A stretch of DNA of 64,000 bases from Reticulascus tulasneorum (lineage: Eukaryota > Ascomycota > Sordariomycetes > Glomerellales > Reticulascaceae). Position numbers and translations under genes: made by a program. Of this stretch, positions 35,763 to 45,375 are shown in pieces. Location: contig LSAX01000003.1 of the NCBI GenBank assembly GCA_001557505.1, forward strand, positions 4,402,001 to 4,466,000. The letters are read 5' to 3'. Numbering within the stretch: the first letter of the stretch is position 1; every line of letters begins with the position of its first letter. The notes beneath the pieces were generated by a model. The model saw only the letters and a list, made by a program, of their open reading frames with translations, ran no database searches and was not told the DNA's origin.

Positions 35763-36214
35763 CGGTCTCCTGTGTATAACCTCGCTATGCTACTGTGGAT
35801 CATAATCCATCTAATGGCCTTTCGTTCCCTGGCATAAAATGTCAAGTTTTTGGCAGTTTATACCTGTGTCTACCACCTTATTGGTAGACCTTACCTAGCT
35901 TCACTAAAGATGTTTATAATCTACGCTATTCTCGTTAGAATTTTAGCCTACTTTGCTAGGTGGTAAGAGTCTGAATTGGGTTTCCCATGACTGATGGTCT
36001 CCGAAGATGGCTGTGATGGAGCTAATAAATAAACCGATAGAGATTGGTGAGCTAATTATAGGCTTGGTCTACGCAGATCTCCTAGCCGCCATTCTAATTT
36101 TGGACAGAGTCAATCAGCTTAGCTGGAACCGCGCGGCAAGCTCATTGCTCTTCCAGCAGTCTTGGATTTGACAAATCAGGGCCGAGCAGAAGTACCTAGA
36201 GCAAGGAAGAAAAC
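35763..36214. other. Stretch with no gene identified
   Basis: This links two tandem arrays. There is no coding signature and no strong secondary structure. Confidence 0.4.
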
Positions 36215-36560
36215 GTACTTTGGAAAGCGAGTAAGTGTTCCGGAACAAGCTTAAGATTAATTGTGATCTGAAAGCAAGCAGGTGTTCTAGAACAGGGTGA
36301 ATTTGCAGGTGTTCTGGAACAGATAGGGTGAATTCACAAAGCGAGTAGTGTTCTGGAACAGACAGATGGAAGTTCAGAAAGCGAGCAGGTGTTCTAGAAC
36401 AGACAGATGGAACGCCGGAAAGCGAGCAGTGGTCTGGAACAGACAGGGGAAATTCAGGAAGCGAGCAGGTGTTCTAGAACAGACAGAATTCAGAAAGTGA
36501 GCAGTGTTCTGGAACTGACGGAGTGGAATTCGCAAGGCGAGCAGGTGTTATGGAACAAGG
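36215..36560. repeat. Tandem array, nine units around GTGTTCTGGAACA
   Basis: Nine copies of AGTGTTCTRGAACA or close variants recur about every 30-45 bases, separated by GACAGATGGAATTCAGAAAG-like spacers and GCGAGCAG. Units with CTAGAAC contain the perfect 10-bp palindrome GTTCTAGAAC. The array is not RIP-mutated. Confidence 0.85.
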
Positions 36561-36959
36561 CGTAGACCTATAAGCTTCTTTCTCGCCGTCCGAGTTGTGC
36601 CGAGAGCTAAATGACCATGGTAATGGAGCTAAGTCCTTACACAAGACGTCCGTGGGTTCCCTACTCAGATCGTTGGCCCAAGTCAACCGCAGGCGATCGC
36701 ACTGGCTAACACCCCGATGCATTGCAGAGCCTCGGCTACTGTAATTCATACACTTCGAATTCAAGTTTCCAGCTTCGCACGAACAGCTCACTTACAGTAT
36801 CATTCGTGTGAAGTCATTCTTTTGCCGCTTATTCGTGTGAGGCCATTCGTGTCATCGGGCCAAACCTGTGGCTGACAGGCTCGAGAAACTCCCTAACAAA
36901 GGCTCAACTGGAGGCGGCTGAGGCCACACAGTCCACAAATCAAGAACGAACCAAGCTTG
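36561..36959. other. Spacer between arrays, no gene seen
   Basis: The composition is normal. A minus-strand frame of 105 codons spans the array edge and this spacer but shows no family features. Confidence 0.4.
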
Positions 36960-36965
36960 TAGCTA

Positions 36966-37195
36966 GGGTGTAATCATGAGGATATCTCAGCTCGAATATC
37001 CCACATGCTTACAGGTGTAATCAGCAGAATGTCCCAACTAGAATATCCTACTGCTTACATCAAGCGTAGTCCTCAGGACATCCTCGTTAGAATATCCTAC
37101 ATTCTTACATTTAGGGTGTAATCATCAGGACACCCCAGCTAGAATATCCCACATGCTTACATCAAGTGTAATCGCCAGATATCCCACATGCAGAC
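36966..37195. repeat. Tandem array, about four units of 55-65 bp
   Basis: The phrases GTGTAATC, AGGA(T/C)AT or ACACCC, CTAGAATATCC and CAT(G)CTTACA recur in the same order four times, with a truncated fifth at 37,165. The unit ends CCCACATGCTTACATCAAG. Confidence 0.85.
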
Positions 37196-37710
37196 AAGGA
37201 AATCACTGCACAAGAGGATATTCTAGGTTTGGCGTCCGGGGTTTCATTGCTTCACCATTTTTAAATGGGTCTGGAGCTTGATCTTAGCACTCCCGGTCCC
37301 TTCACCTTCGGTAGTAGCCGGGTGCAAGGGACGAGACAAGATCCCGAGTCGAGTGACAGGAAATTTGCTCCACCCCCTATGCTATCACTTGGAAGTTGCA
37401 GCGACGTAAAGGGAGAGTCACAATGCTTACAGAGGACACGGTAGAAGACATGGAGATTGGTATCCAACGGAGTATTGGGGCATTGCTTGGCAGTTTGTAA
37501 GCGGCGTTAAGGACTGGTTAGACTCGATAGGCACAGTTTGAAGGGCATATTTTCTTTCCGTGTTACACTAGAAACCGAAATGGGGTCGCGAGTTTAGCCA
37601 CATATTTGAATCGATCATGGCTGTGGCTGAAGATTGCTTGTATCACTGAAGCATATATATTCTGTGAATTCTCACGAAACAGCCAGCTTAATCCTTGTAA
37701 TTCACCTCAC
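37196..37710. other. Stretch with no gene identified
   Basis: A minus-strand frame of 68 codons at 37,261-37,467 has no recognisable motif. Nothing else is supported. Confidence 0.4.
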
Positions 37711-37713
37711 CTC

Positions 37714-38184
37714 TCAGTCAGCTGATATCTTGAGCCTGGAAATATCGCCAACTATCGCCTCATGGACAAGTTCGTATACCCCTGCTTTAACGACATCGTC
37801 CGACGCATTGACTTTTAACCCCCAGAATTGGAAACCCGGCTTGAGGATTAACTTCACGAGCGATAGAAGGATATCAACCTGCGACCCTGCCAGCACCTTT
37901 CCAAAGTCCACAACTTTTCGACAGGCATCCTCTGCCTCAGTGCATTCTGCAGCATCGTAGTCCTCGCGCTGCCACTGGCGGTATATCCCTAGGGTAAATG
38001 CCCTGAGGAAGCTGCCCCTCAGGAATCCTGACGAACGCAGCTCTTTCAACGGAATCCATCGAAGTAACCCGTCCCCCTGCACCTTGCCCATCGATACGTA
38101 CTCATCACAATTCCGTGCCCACTCTTGGAATTCCCGCGGGATCAGCTCCCCTTTACCCCGGTCTTCGAGAAACTGGACGAATAT
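37714..38184 (-). pseudogene. Unrecognised minus-strand coding fragment
   Basis: The minus strand is open from just after a stop at 38,187-38,185 to a TGA at 37,716-37,714. The first ATG is at 38,091, giving 125 codons; with the upstream open part it is about 156. Codon third positions look normal and the peptide is soluble, with FLEDRGKGELIPREFQEWAR, then RWIPLKELRSSGFL and a C-terminus VYELVHEAIVGDISRLKI. The WIPLKELRSSGFL segment faintly resembles the lead-in to a protein-kinase glycine loop, but glycines are missing and I do not assign that. It overlaps the start of a plus-strand HET relic at 38,160, so at least one of the two is a truncated remnant. Confidence 0.3.
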
Positions 38185-38345
38185 CTATCTTATTTGGATG
38201 CGAAACGCCTATAGCGCTAAGGAATATTGACAACTACTATATCAACATCGGTCCTTGTTATGTTGCTGGTAATATGAGGGGAGAAGCTATACTACGAATT
38301 GCAACTACATGGGAACAACATGTTCGGACATTCTGTATAGTGTAA
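38160..38345 (+). pseudogene. HET protein C-terminal relic
   Basis: The last about 60 codons before a TAA at 38,343-38,345 read ISILFGCETPIALRNIDNYY, then INIGPCYVAGNMRGEAIL. This is the typical C-terminal module of fungal HET proteins (GDxIxxLxGCxxPLVLRP...VGxxYVHGxMxGE). The intact AAA+-HET gene nearby ends the same way: KIAVLFGSDMLTVLRP, then YIGGCFVEGLMKGEG. The N-terminal HET domain itself is absent. This is the tail of another HET gene, lost by deletion or rearrangement. Confidence 0.6.
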
Positions 38346-39566
38346 CTAAAATGAAATCTACAATCTCATTAACCTTTCCTAAGATCGTACAAAATACCTA
38401 TGTAGGCTATAGTATCTCTGTTACTTAACATCCGTACGACCCGACGTAGCATAATTACAAAATTCAACTGTCATTGACCTAGAAATCCCTTGTAATCCAA
38501 ACGGCAAGAACGTTCGAAAACTGCCCGCCTTTCGTGCGTAAGTCGCCGCGCAAAGACAGAATGTCCAGAGCTTGATGGAACACTTGCCTTATGTGACCAA
38601 TCGTGTCGTTATCTTCTTGAATGTCTGCTCCCTCGTCATCTCCCACATGTGTAATCATCAAGTTCGCGGCGAGGCGACTCAAATGATTCCAGGAACGTCA
38701 ATTACAATGTATTACGCTTAATACCACTATACTCTTAGACGAAACTTGATCGCCCCAACATCCGTTTTTAGATGCAGAGCTGAGCTCTCGCCGCTTTAAG
38801 GCTGAGGGAGGGCTAACGTGCCGCTGAGCAGCGCTGAGCGATGTGGCCGCTTTTCGGGGACCGTTTTGTCGCGGCACAACCTCGGCTCAGCCATGCATCA
38901 GCCCACATCCACCCGCCTCAGCTTTCTGCTCACCCTTTGGCTGAGCAGTCCTCCGAGGCTCCCGCTGGGTTCCATTTCTGGGTCCTCAACCCTGGGGATC
39001 ACTTTTGTAGGCCTCTATGAACCCCGCCCCAGAGGAGCGCAGCCTCACTCCGCGTGGCTTGCACGTAGATGTTTGCGAGTCATCAATCATGTGCCTCGCC
39101 ACGACCCCGAGCAGTTTGACAGCCTGTATCGCTCGATTACGATCACAGCTTCTGTGCTAAAATAGTTGGGTAATCTGGGCTCCCCTCCGAATGGTTTCGA
39201 TGCTAGCGGGCGTTCCGTGTACTGCTGTGTAGTACAGCGTTCCGCAGCCAGAGCTTATCGAAGCAATGTCCAGCCCCGCAGGGCTTCCCCGAGCCACTAT
39301 TACGCAACCTCCGGTCCCGTGCCAGGGTTTCAAGGGTCCGGGTTAGGCCACGTCGCAAGGTGCCTGTGTCTACGGATAGGTACTTTTGGAAATGTATAAA
39401 CCTACCCCACGTTGATGGAGATTTGGCGTGGGGTTGCGGCTGCCTCATCAATCACCCTATATCCCTCCAAAGTGGCATCGTGCGCCTCTCAAATGGGGAG
39501 CCTTGGACTTCATGCTCTCGGAATCGCCCGCTGCGGCCGCTTGAATCCTCGAAGGCTACCTTCAAA
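38346..39566. other. Upstream region of the AAA+-HET gene
   Basis: About 1.2 kb. The left part is moderately A+T-rich and contains a 67-codon minus-strand frame (38,682-38,479) with no recognised family. From about 38,800 it is G+C-richer. In-frame sequence extends 69 codons upstream of the chosen start to another ATG at 39,360. No clear TATA box or binding site stands out. Confidence 0.4.
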
Positions 39567-42500
39567 ATGCCCGCTTGGTCGAGCTTCCGAAACCTCGCGA
39601 GTTTTGTGCGCCGGAAAGAAAAGTTAACCCAGGATGCGCCGCCTGCGAAAGTGGCCGCGCCGCCTGTGAAAGTGGCCGCGGAGTCTCCAGCAGTCGAATC
39701 GTCAACAAGCCCGATTGAGAATAACGTCGCGATTCCAGCCTGGTTCATGAAGGACTGCGTCATTACCGCAAAGGAATGGAGTCACTTGCCGGAATCCCTA
39801 ATCGTGCGAGAGGCACCACTCAGGGACAAGTCAGTGGATGAAGAGGCAACGAAGGACACGTACGAAATCGATGCCGCTTTTTGGGATCGGATTATGAAGT
39901 CTGCGGTCGATTCCAGTCCATGCCCGCACACAGATCAGTCGGTTTCGCACGAGAATCTTGGAGCGACATTCATCGTAGACGCGCTTGTCATCGAGTTCCC
40001 AAACAAGGCCGCACGCTGCAAAGTATCAGGGTGCGACCATAGTTCCGGGATTTGTCGCTCGTACTCTTCCCCTACGGGAACAGACAAATATCGCGGCCTC
40101 GGGTTTCTAGACTCCGTCGTGCGGCACCTTGCCCGAGCCGTCACGGCCGATCTTATTACTCTCCACATGGATGACATCCGAGATCTGGCCGAGCATTTCT
40201 TGCCGAAGACCGAGAAATGGCGGCGGTATAGCAGCAAAAACGTCCTACAGTGGTACTTTGGTGATGAAACCACGGAGTCGTCAACGGTGTTGTCCCCAAA
40301 CTCAAAGCGGTTAGCCCTCGTAAGAAAAGATCCATGCTTATTCTCGAAACAGATCCCTTTCCCTTTTCCCGCGCTTCTTGATTCATCAGCGAAGACCACG
40401 GAGCACGACACACGCACGGCCACTGCAGATACAATACCGCTGATCATCCACTTTACACTGCCATCTGCCGATGAAACTTACAGGACCTGTTCTGGGAGCG
40501 TGTTGAAGGATCTTGCTAACGCAGTCCGAAGTGCCATGGCGACACCTCGCCACGTCCTACTGATACTGTCCAGCAACCTGACCTCGCCAAGTGACGTGAA
40601 CGAAAAGCGGATTCGCATGTTTAGTCCCGATTTGCTTAGAAGATCTGAGCAGCCGATCTCCGTATTCCCCCTAGCAACAGATGCCCAGAGGGAACTATTG
40701 AGCAAACGCCGGGGACTTGCAGATCCCGTGGTCTCGGAAAACATCAGAGCCTTACAAAGAGCCATCCGTACTCGCACTTACGGAGGCGACGACAACCCAC
40801 TGCTGCAGCCATACGCTGATTGGTCGTTCTTGCAGACGACTGACGCTCTAAACCACCTCCAGGCCGCCCCGCTCAACGAGGTCGAGATCGAGCGAGGAGT
40901 AGGCCACATCGGCCGCAAGCCCGACGCGGAGCTCATTCAAAAAGCCATTTTATGGCTCTCCCGCTACCAGAGCACCTCCAAGTTCTGGGCTGTCCCTCCT
41001 GCCGCGAATGAAGGGTCCAAGTATCCTTCCCGCGTGCGGAAGGTGCTTCAAGAGATCACCGAAGACGAGGAAAAATACGAATTCGAGAAAGAATTGCTTT
41101 CTTCCATCGTTGACCCCAATGAGATTGACGAAGGCTGGTCCGATATCGTATTGGACGCCGATGTCAAGGAAGGAATAATGCAGATCATGGGGAATATGAT
41201 GGACCAAGGCCAGCAGCCCTATGGGATCCTCAAACGCGGTCGCGTTGGTGGAGCCCTCCTCTATGGCCCTCCCGGCACTGGCAAGACGCATCTCGCCCGT
41301 GTTCTGGCTAGTAAATCGGATATCATAATGATAAGGGTTTCGGCAGCTGAGATCGAGAGCAAGTGGATCGGCGAGACGGAAAAAGTCATCAAGGCCCTCT
41401 TCAACCTCGCCCGCATGATCACACCCTGCATAATATTCATTGACGAAGCCGACGCTCTATTTCATCAACGCGGCGGGGGTGACTCGCACTGGAAGAGGAG
41501 CCGCGTGAACCAGCTGCTTCAGGAGATGGATGGCCTAGTTAAATCCAAGAGCGCACCGTTCATCTTGCTGGCGAGTAACTTTCCCCAGCAACTTGATCAC
41601 GCCGTCCTACGCCGGGTTCCCAGCCGCCTCTACTTTGGCCTCCCATCAGTCGAGTCTCGAGCGTCGATATTCGAGATTCTCCTGCGGGAAGAGAGATTGC
41701 ATCCAGACCTCGACATCCGCTCCTTATCACGCGGAACGGAACGGTATACGGGCTCGGATATCCAGGCTCTTTGCGTCCAGGCCGCACTTTGCTGCGACAC
41801 CTTCGTCGAGAGCGGGGAGGGCAAAGGTCTAAGGTTGCTGAAGCAGGTACACTTCCAGAAGGCTCTGCAGAGAACGTCGCCAACGGTATCAAAAACAACC
41901 TCGGCTCAGATACAGAAATTCGCCAGCGAGTTCGATTCTCCGGCAGTGGTCAAGATGAGGGAGGTGGAGAGGAGGGACAGAGTTGCCAGGGCTGAAGAGA
42001 ACACTACGAGGTTGGACACGACGGAAGATACCACTCCGGATCCTAAATCTGTAGAGCGGGTGAGAAGACCAACTGGGGAAGATGCGACCTCGGGCCACAT
42101 CGTGTCCGACGGCGTCAACGAAAACGACTCAAAACATCGTGCCCACGAATCGGGCACCCTACGGTCACTGTCTTACGAAGAGCTGACGCTGGAACCCAAT
42201 AGTACTCAGCTTCGGGTCTTGTCGATTGAAGCCGCGTGCACCGATCAAATCATCTCTTGTACGCTCGAAGTCGTCGATTTAAAGGACTGGACACCCAGAT
42301 ACAAGGATGTAAGAGAAATCACGAAAGACGAGACCTGGACTGCAAAACGGCGATTTTCGATATGGCAAATGCACTGCTTGAATAAGCGACATGGTCTGAG
42401 TTCTGACACGATACCTAAACGGACCGACAGGGATCAGGTTCAGGCCGCCGCCAATAAAGCATACGATCTCCCGCTGGAAGATCTTGAAGGGCTCGAAGAC

Positions 42501-44243
42501 AGGTACACCTGGGGTGATTTCATTGCCCTGAGTTACGTCTGGGGTAGCCCAGCCGAGACGAGGGACATCCTTGTGAACGGTTATACCGTCAAGGTTACGA
42601 CCAATCTTTATTCGGCGTTGTCAAGGCTTAAGGAGTCTTTTGAGGTTGTTGACAGGGGGCTCAAGGTCTGGGTCGATGCCGTCTGCGTCAACCAGGCGGA
42701 TGTGGACGAGCGATCCCGAGAGGTCAAGAAGATGGACATGATCTACTCGGAGGCGTTGGCCGTAAGAGGCTGGCTGGGAACACCTGCGCCCAGAGTTTCC
42801 GGCAATCTGCCCTTGGCCAAAAGCCTTCTCTCCATACACCCCCTTGACGCACTCTCTGACATGGAAAGCGACGGCGGACGGATTCTAGGAGACCGAGTAG
42901 ACGCGGGCAAACTCGGAGGCGTTGCGATTGCCGTCATGGCTGAGCCGTACTGGGAGAGACTGTGGATCATGCAAGAGATCGCCTTGGCCCCATCGCTTAC
43001 CTTTTGGTACGGTGACCATACGCTGACCACGGAGATGGTCGTGAACCTTGCCATGCTTATCGTAACAGACTTCTTCCATGGCTTCCTTGGTACTGAAACG
43101 TCCCATGAGCTCCTGTTTCACTTGCAGCAAATTGTTTATGTCGTGCCCCGCTTGAGGATGTTCCGACAACACGATTCGGCTGCGCTCACCGTGAGAGATC
43201 TAATAGCCATGGCACAATTCACTCGGGCAACGGACCCACGCGACAAGGTCTATGGGCTCCTGGCGCTGCTTCCCAGCTCGGTTTCGGAGAAGATCGTGCC
43301 AGACTATAAGAAGAGCGTCGCACATACGTACGTAATGTTCTCCAAGGCGTGCCTCCTGAATGATGGCAACCTGGATCGCCTCGCGCGATCGACCCTGGGC
43401 CGTCCTCACGACTATGAGGGACCTAGTTGGGCTTTCGATCTAGCACAGCGACCGGGACTGCGGCAAGAGCACAAATTGGCCGTGATCGCCGAGGAGAAGC
43501 GACACAACGCAGATTCCGGCCTTCGAGCATCACCAGTGTTTGGCGAGGACGATGATATGATGTCCTGTCGAGGGGTCTTCGTCGATGCTGTTGACGTCCT
43601 CGGAAGCGCGATTGATGAGACATGTAACGAAAGAACAAGCTCCTGGAGATTCTGGAGTCAGGCATCGAGTCAGCCTTCGCAGGACGCCAGGCTAGCACTT
43701 GCCCGGGTGCTCTGCCTCGATAGCAACTACGAGTTTTCGGATGGCCCTACGATTCTCGACGTACCGTGGATAAACTCGCAAGATCTAGAGCATCCCAATT
43801 CGAAGAAAGCGCTGGTCGCGTATGGGATAGAATCCAAGGATTGGAGGCAAAAGATGATGATCCCCATCTTTAAGTCGTTCATGTTTGGCTACATCCATAG
43901 GCACGGAGATCTTAAGTTCTGCGGACTACCCCTGAGATCATACTTTACTGCGACAATGGACCCTCAATCTGGACCGGAAAGTTATGTAGGCACGGGCGAG
44001 CAACAGTCTTACCTGGAGGCGAGACAGCTATTCACGACACAACACGGTAGAATTGGCAGCTGTCCGCGGGATGCGAAGCAAGGCGACAAGATCGCCGTTC
44101 TTTTCGGGAGCGATATGTTGACTGTTCTCCGGCCCAGGGGCCCACATCAGTACGAATACATCGGTGGTTGTTTCGTAGAGGGCTTGATGAAGGGCGAAGG
44201 CTTGATGGGAACTGTTTGCATTGAGACTATTTCCATTGTCTAG
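39567..44243 (+). CDS. AAA+ ATPase-HET domain fusion protein
   Basis: An uninterrupted single-exon gene of 1,558 residues. The start at 39,567 (CAAAATGCC) was chosen over the in-frame ATG at 39,360 because of its A at -3 and because the extra 69 residues look like leader sequence. A low-complexity segment with a PPAKVAAPPVKVAA duplication comes first. At about 177-213 is a FLDSVV..ADLITLHMDDI region typical of the N-terminus of large fungal AAA ATPases. The AAA+ core has Walker A GPPGTGKT (567-574), pore loop SKWIGE with K599-W600, Walker B IIFIDEAD (622-629) and arginine fingers at R682/R683 and R687. A charged linker (about 760-890) leads to the HET domain: LSYVWG (988-993), WVDAVCVNQ (1035-1043) and EPYWERLWIMQE (1126-1137). 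The end (from 1506) is the usual HET C-terminal module. All ATPase and HET signature residues are present. Likely role, by inference: ATP-driven control of HET-triggered cell death. Confidence 0.9.
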   Translation: MPAWSSFRNLASFVRRKEKLTQDAPPAKVAAPPVKVAAESPAVESSTSPIENNVAIPAWFMKDCVITAKEWSHLPESLIVREAPLRDKSVDEEATKDTYEIDAAFWDRIMKSAVDSSPCPHTDQSVSHENLGATFIVDALVIEFPNKAARCKVSGCDHSSGICRSYSSPTGTDKYRGLGFLDSVVRHLARAVTADLITLHMDDIRDLAEHFLPKTEKWRRYSSKNVLQWYFGDETTESSTVLSPNSKRLALVRKDPCLFSKQIPFPFPALLDSSAKTTEHDTRTATADTIPLIIHFTLPSADETYRTCSGSVLKDLANAVRSAMATPRHVLLILSSNLTSPSDVNEKRIRMFSPDLLRRSEQPISVFPLATDAQRELLSKRRGLADPVVSENIRALQRAIRTRTYGGDDNPLLQPYADWSFLQTTDALNHLQAAPLNEVEIERGVGHIGRKPDAELIQKAILWLSRYQSTSKFWAVPPAANEGSKYPSRVRKVLQEITEDEEKYEFEKELLSSIVDPNEIDEGWSDIVLDADVKEGIMQIMGNMMDQGQQPYGILKRGRVGGALLYGPPGTGKTHLARVLASKSDIIMIRVSAAEIESKWIGETEKVIKALFNLARMITPCIIFIDEADALFHQRGGGDSHWKRSRVNQLLQEMDGLVKSKSAPFILLASNFPQQLDHAVLRRVPSRLYFGLPSVESRASIFEILLREERLHPDLDIRSLSRGTERYTGSDIQALCVQAALCCDTFVESGEGKGLRLLKQVHFQKALQRTSPTVSKTTSAQIQKFASEFDSPAVVKMREVERRDRVARAEENTTRLDTTEDTTPDPKSVERVRRPTGEDATSGHIVSDGVNENDSKHRAHESGTLRSLSYEELTLEPNSTQLRVLSIEAACTDQIISCTLEVVDLKDWTPRYKDVREITKDETWTAKRRFSIWQMHCLNKRHGLSSDTIPKRTDRDQVQAAANKAYDLPLEDLEGLEDRYTWGDFIALSYVWGSPAETRDILVNGYTVKVTTNLYSALSRLKESFEVVDRGLKVWVDAVCVNQADVDERSREVKKMDMIYSEALAVRGWLGTPAPRVSGNLPLAKSLLSIHPLDALSDMESDGGRILGDRVDAGKLGGVAIAVMAEPYWERLWIMQEIALAPSLTFWYGDHTLTTEMVVNLAMLIVTDFFHGFLGTETSHELLFHLQQIVYVVPRLRMFRQHDSAALTVRDLIAMAQFTRATDPRDKVYGLLALLPSSVSEKIVPDYKKSVAHTYVMFSKACLLNDGNLDRLARSTLGRPHDYEGPSWAFDLAQRPGLRQEHKLAVIAEEKRHNADSGLRASPVFGEDDDMMSCRGVFVDAVDVLGSAIDETCNERTSSWRFWSQASSQPSQDARLALARVLCLDSNYEFSDGPTILDVPWINSQDLEHPNSKKALVAYGIESKDWRQKMMIPIFKSFMFGYIHRHGDLKFCGLPLRSYFTATMDPQSGPESYVGTGEQQSYLEARQLFTTQHGRIGSCPRDAKQGDKIAVLFGSDMLTVLRPRGPHQYEYIGGCFVEGLMKGEGLMGTVCIETISIV

Positions 44244-44440
44244 GCTCATCTTAGCCGGCATATGCGATTGGCGGGTTTGGTTGTCAGATCTTCAAAATGC
44301 GGCCGGCTTAGACTTGCCGAGGAACACCGCGAATTCGAAAATACTATACATTTACTTTTGATCCGAGCCTGTTTGCCTCGGCAAAAGCAGGCAGCTGTGG
44401 CAGCGGGAGCTGCCGTATTTTAGCCCCGAGCCATACCTTC
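44244..44440. other. Spacer between the AAA+-HET gene and the BTB relic
   Basis: About 200 bases holding the 3' end of the first gene. A short G+C-rich dyad (GGCAGCTGTGGCAGCGGGAGCTGCC) lies near 44,390-44,414. No poly(A) signal is obvious. Confidence 0.35.
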
Positions 44441-45375
44441 CTCGAGCATGACAATCGAGCAACTTCACCCAGAGCTACACTATCGATCTGTTCAAAGGAT
44501 GACAACCCACCAGTACAGTTACGACTTTCCTCGAGACATTTGATTCTTGCCTCTCCCTACTTCAGGAAAATGCTCAAGGGCCCGTGGATGGAGGGTTCTC
44601 CCCTCCTGTTAGATGGCCACTACTGCATAGATGCAAGTGACTGGGATATCGAAGCTCTAGTCATTATGATGCAAATCATTCACGGTCGTTCTCGAGGTGT
44701 ACCCAGATCAATCAGCCTCGAGATGCTTGCTAAAATATCTGTCATCGTGGATTACTACGGATGCCATGAAGCCATTGAGGTCTTTTCAGACATGTAGATC
44801 GGCCAGTTGAAGGACCAAATACCAACAGAGTTCTGCCGAGAGCTAATCTTGTGGCTACTTATATCTTGGGTATTTTGCCAATCTGACCTTTTCAAGACCG
44901 TCACGAGAATCGCCCAAGAGCAAAGCCCTTCACCAATTCCGACTTTGGATCTCCCAATCCCACAGAGAATTATTGGTAGGGGATTCAGGCAACTAGCTTC
45001 TGTACACAGCTAATTACTCAAGCAGTGGCAATAGATCGTCGGAGACAGGAAGCTGTTGACCAAATCTTCAAAAGCCTTCATAAACTCCTTATGCGTCTAC
45101 GTGACCGCAATGAATGTACATTCGAGTGTTCGTCGATTCTACTAGGTGCACTCACCAAAGAGATACACGCGAAAAACCTAGGCCAAAGGCCGAAGCCACC
45201 ACTCTTAGGTTACAGTTTTACTACGACCGCGAAAATGGTGCGCGATTTTCGCTCCCCCTCAGCCGCTTCCACTATGTTCACTTCGCACTATGACTATGAC
45301 ATTGCAACTTTTATTGAGCCAACGCTCAAGCGTTTGGAAAAGGTGGAAGGTCTTATACTGGAAGACTTGCGATGA
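44441..45375 (+). pseudogene. BTB/POZ domain protein gene with one nonsense codon and one short intron
   Basis: The plus strand encodes the common fungal BTB/POZ protein layout. LRLSSRHLILASPYFRKML (from about 44,519) is the start of the BTB core, followed by DASDWDIEALVIMMQIIHGR, then LAKISVIVDYYGCHEAIEVF. An in-frame TAG at 44,795-44,797 stands where the family has Trp (DMW), so one G-to-A change explains it. Reading continues in the same frame (LILWLLISWVFCQSDLF). A 47-bp intron, 44,976-45,022 (GTAGGG, CTAAT branch-like, AAG), restores the frame to IAVAIDRRRQEAVDQIFKSL. The C-terminal half, with CSSILLGALTKE and GYSFTTTAKMVRDFRSP, ends at TGA 45,373-45,375. The start codon is not clear: the frame is open upstream but has no obvious Met. 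The role in the family is unknown. Confidence 0.72.
44976..45022 (+). other. Putative 47-bp intron in the BTB gene
   Basis: GT at the start, a GCTAATTACT stretch 10-15 bases before the end resembling a fungal branch site, and AG at the end. Removing it joins two BTB-family frames that are otherwise out of register. The 5' site GTAGGG is not the strongest fungal form. Confidence 0.5.

Noticed and set aside
32339..37195. CRISPR array
   Set aside because: Units are directly adjacent or spaced by repeated spacers, not unique ones. The DNA is fungal and there are no cas-like genes.
37714..38091. Protein kinase domain suggested by WIPLKELRSSGFL
   Set aside because: The glycine loop, catalytic HRD and DFG motifs are absent. 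The likeness is too short.
39360..39566. Upstream ATG giving a 1,627-residue AAA+-HET protein
   Set aside because: The extra 69 residues look like translated leader. The ATG at 39,567 has a better context (AAAATGCC). RNA data could reverse this.
39935..43698. Many minus-strand open frames inside the AAA+-HET gene
   Set aside because: They are antisense shadows of a well-supported plus-strand gene.
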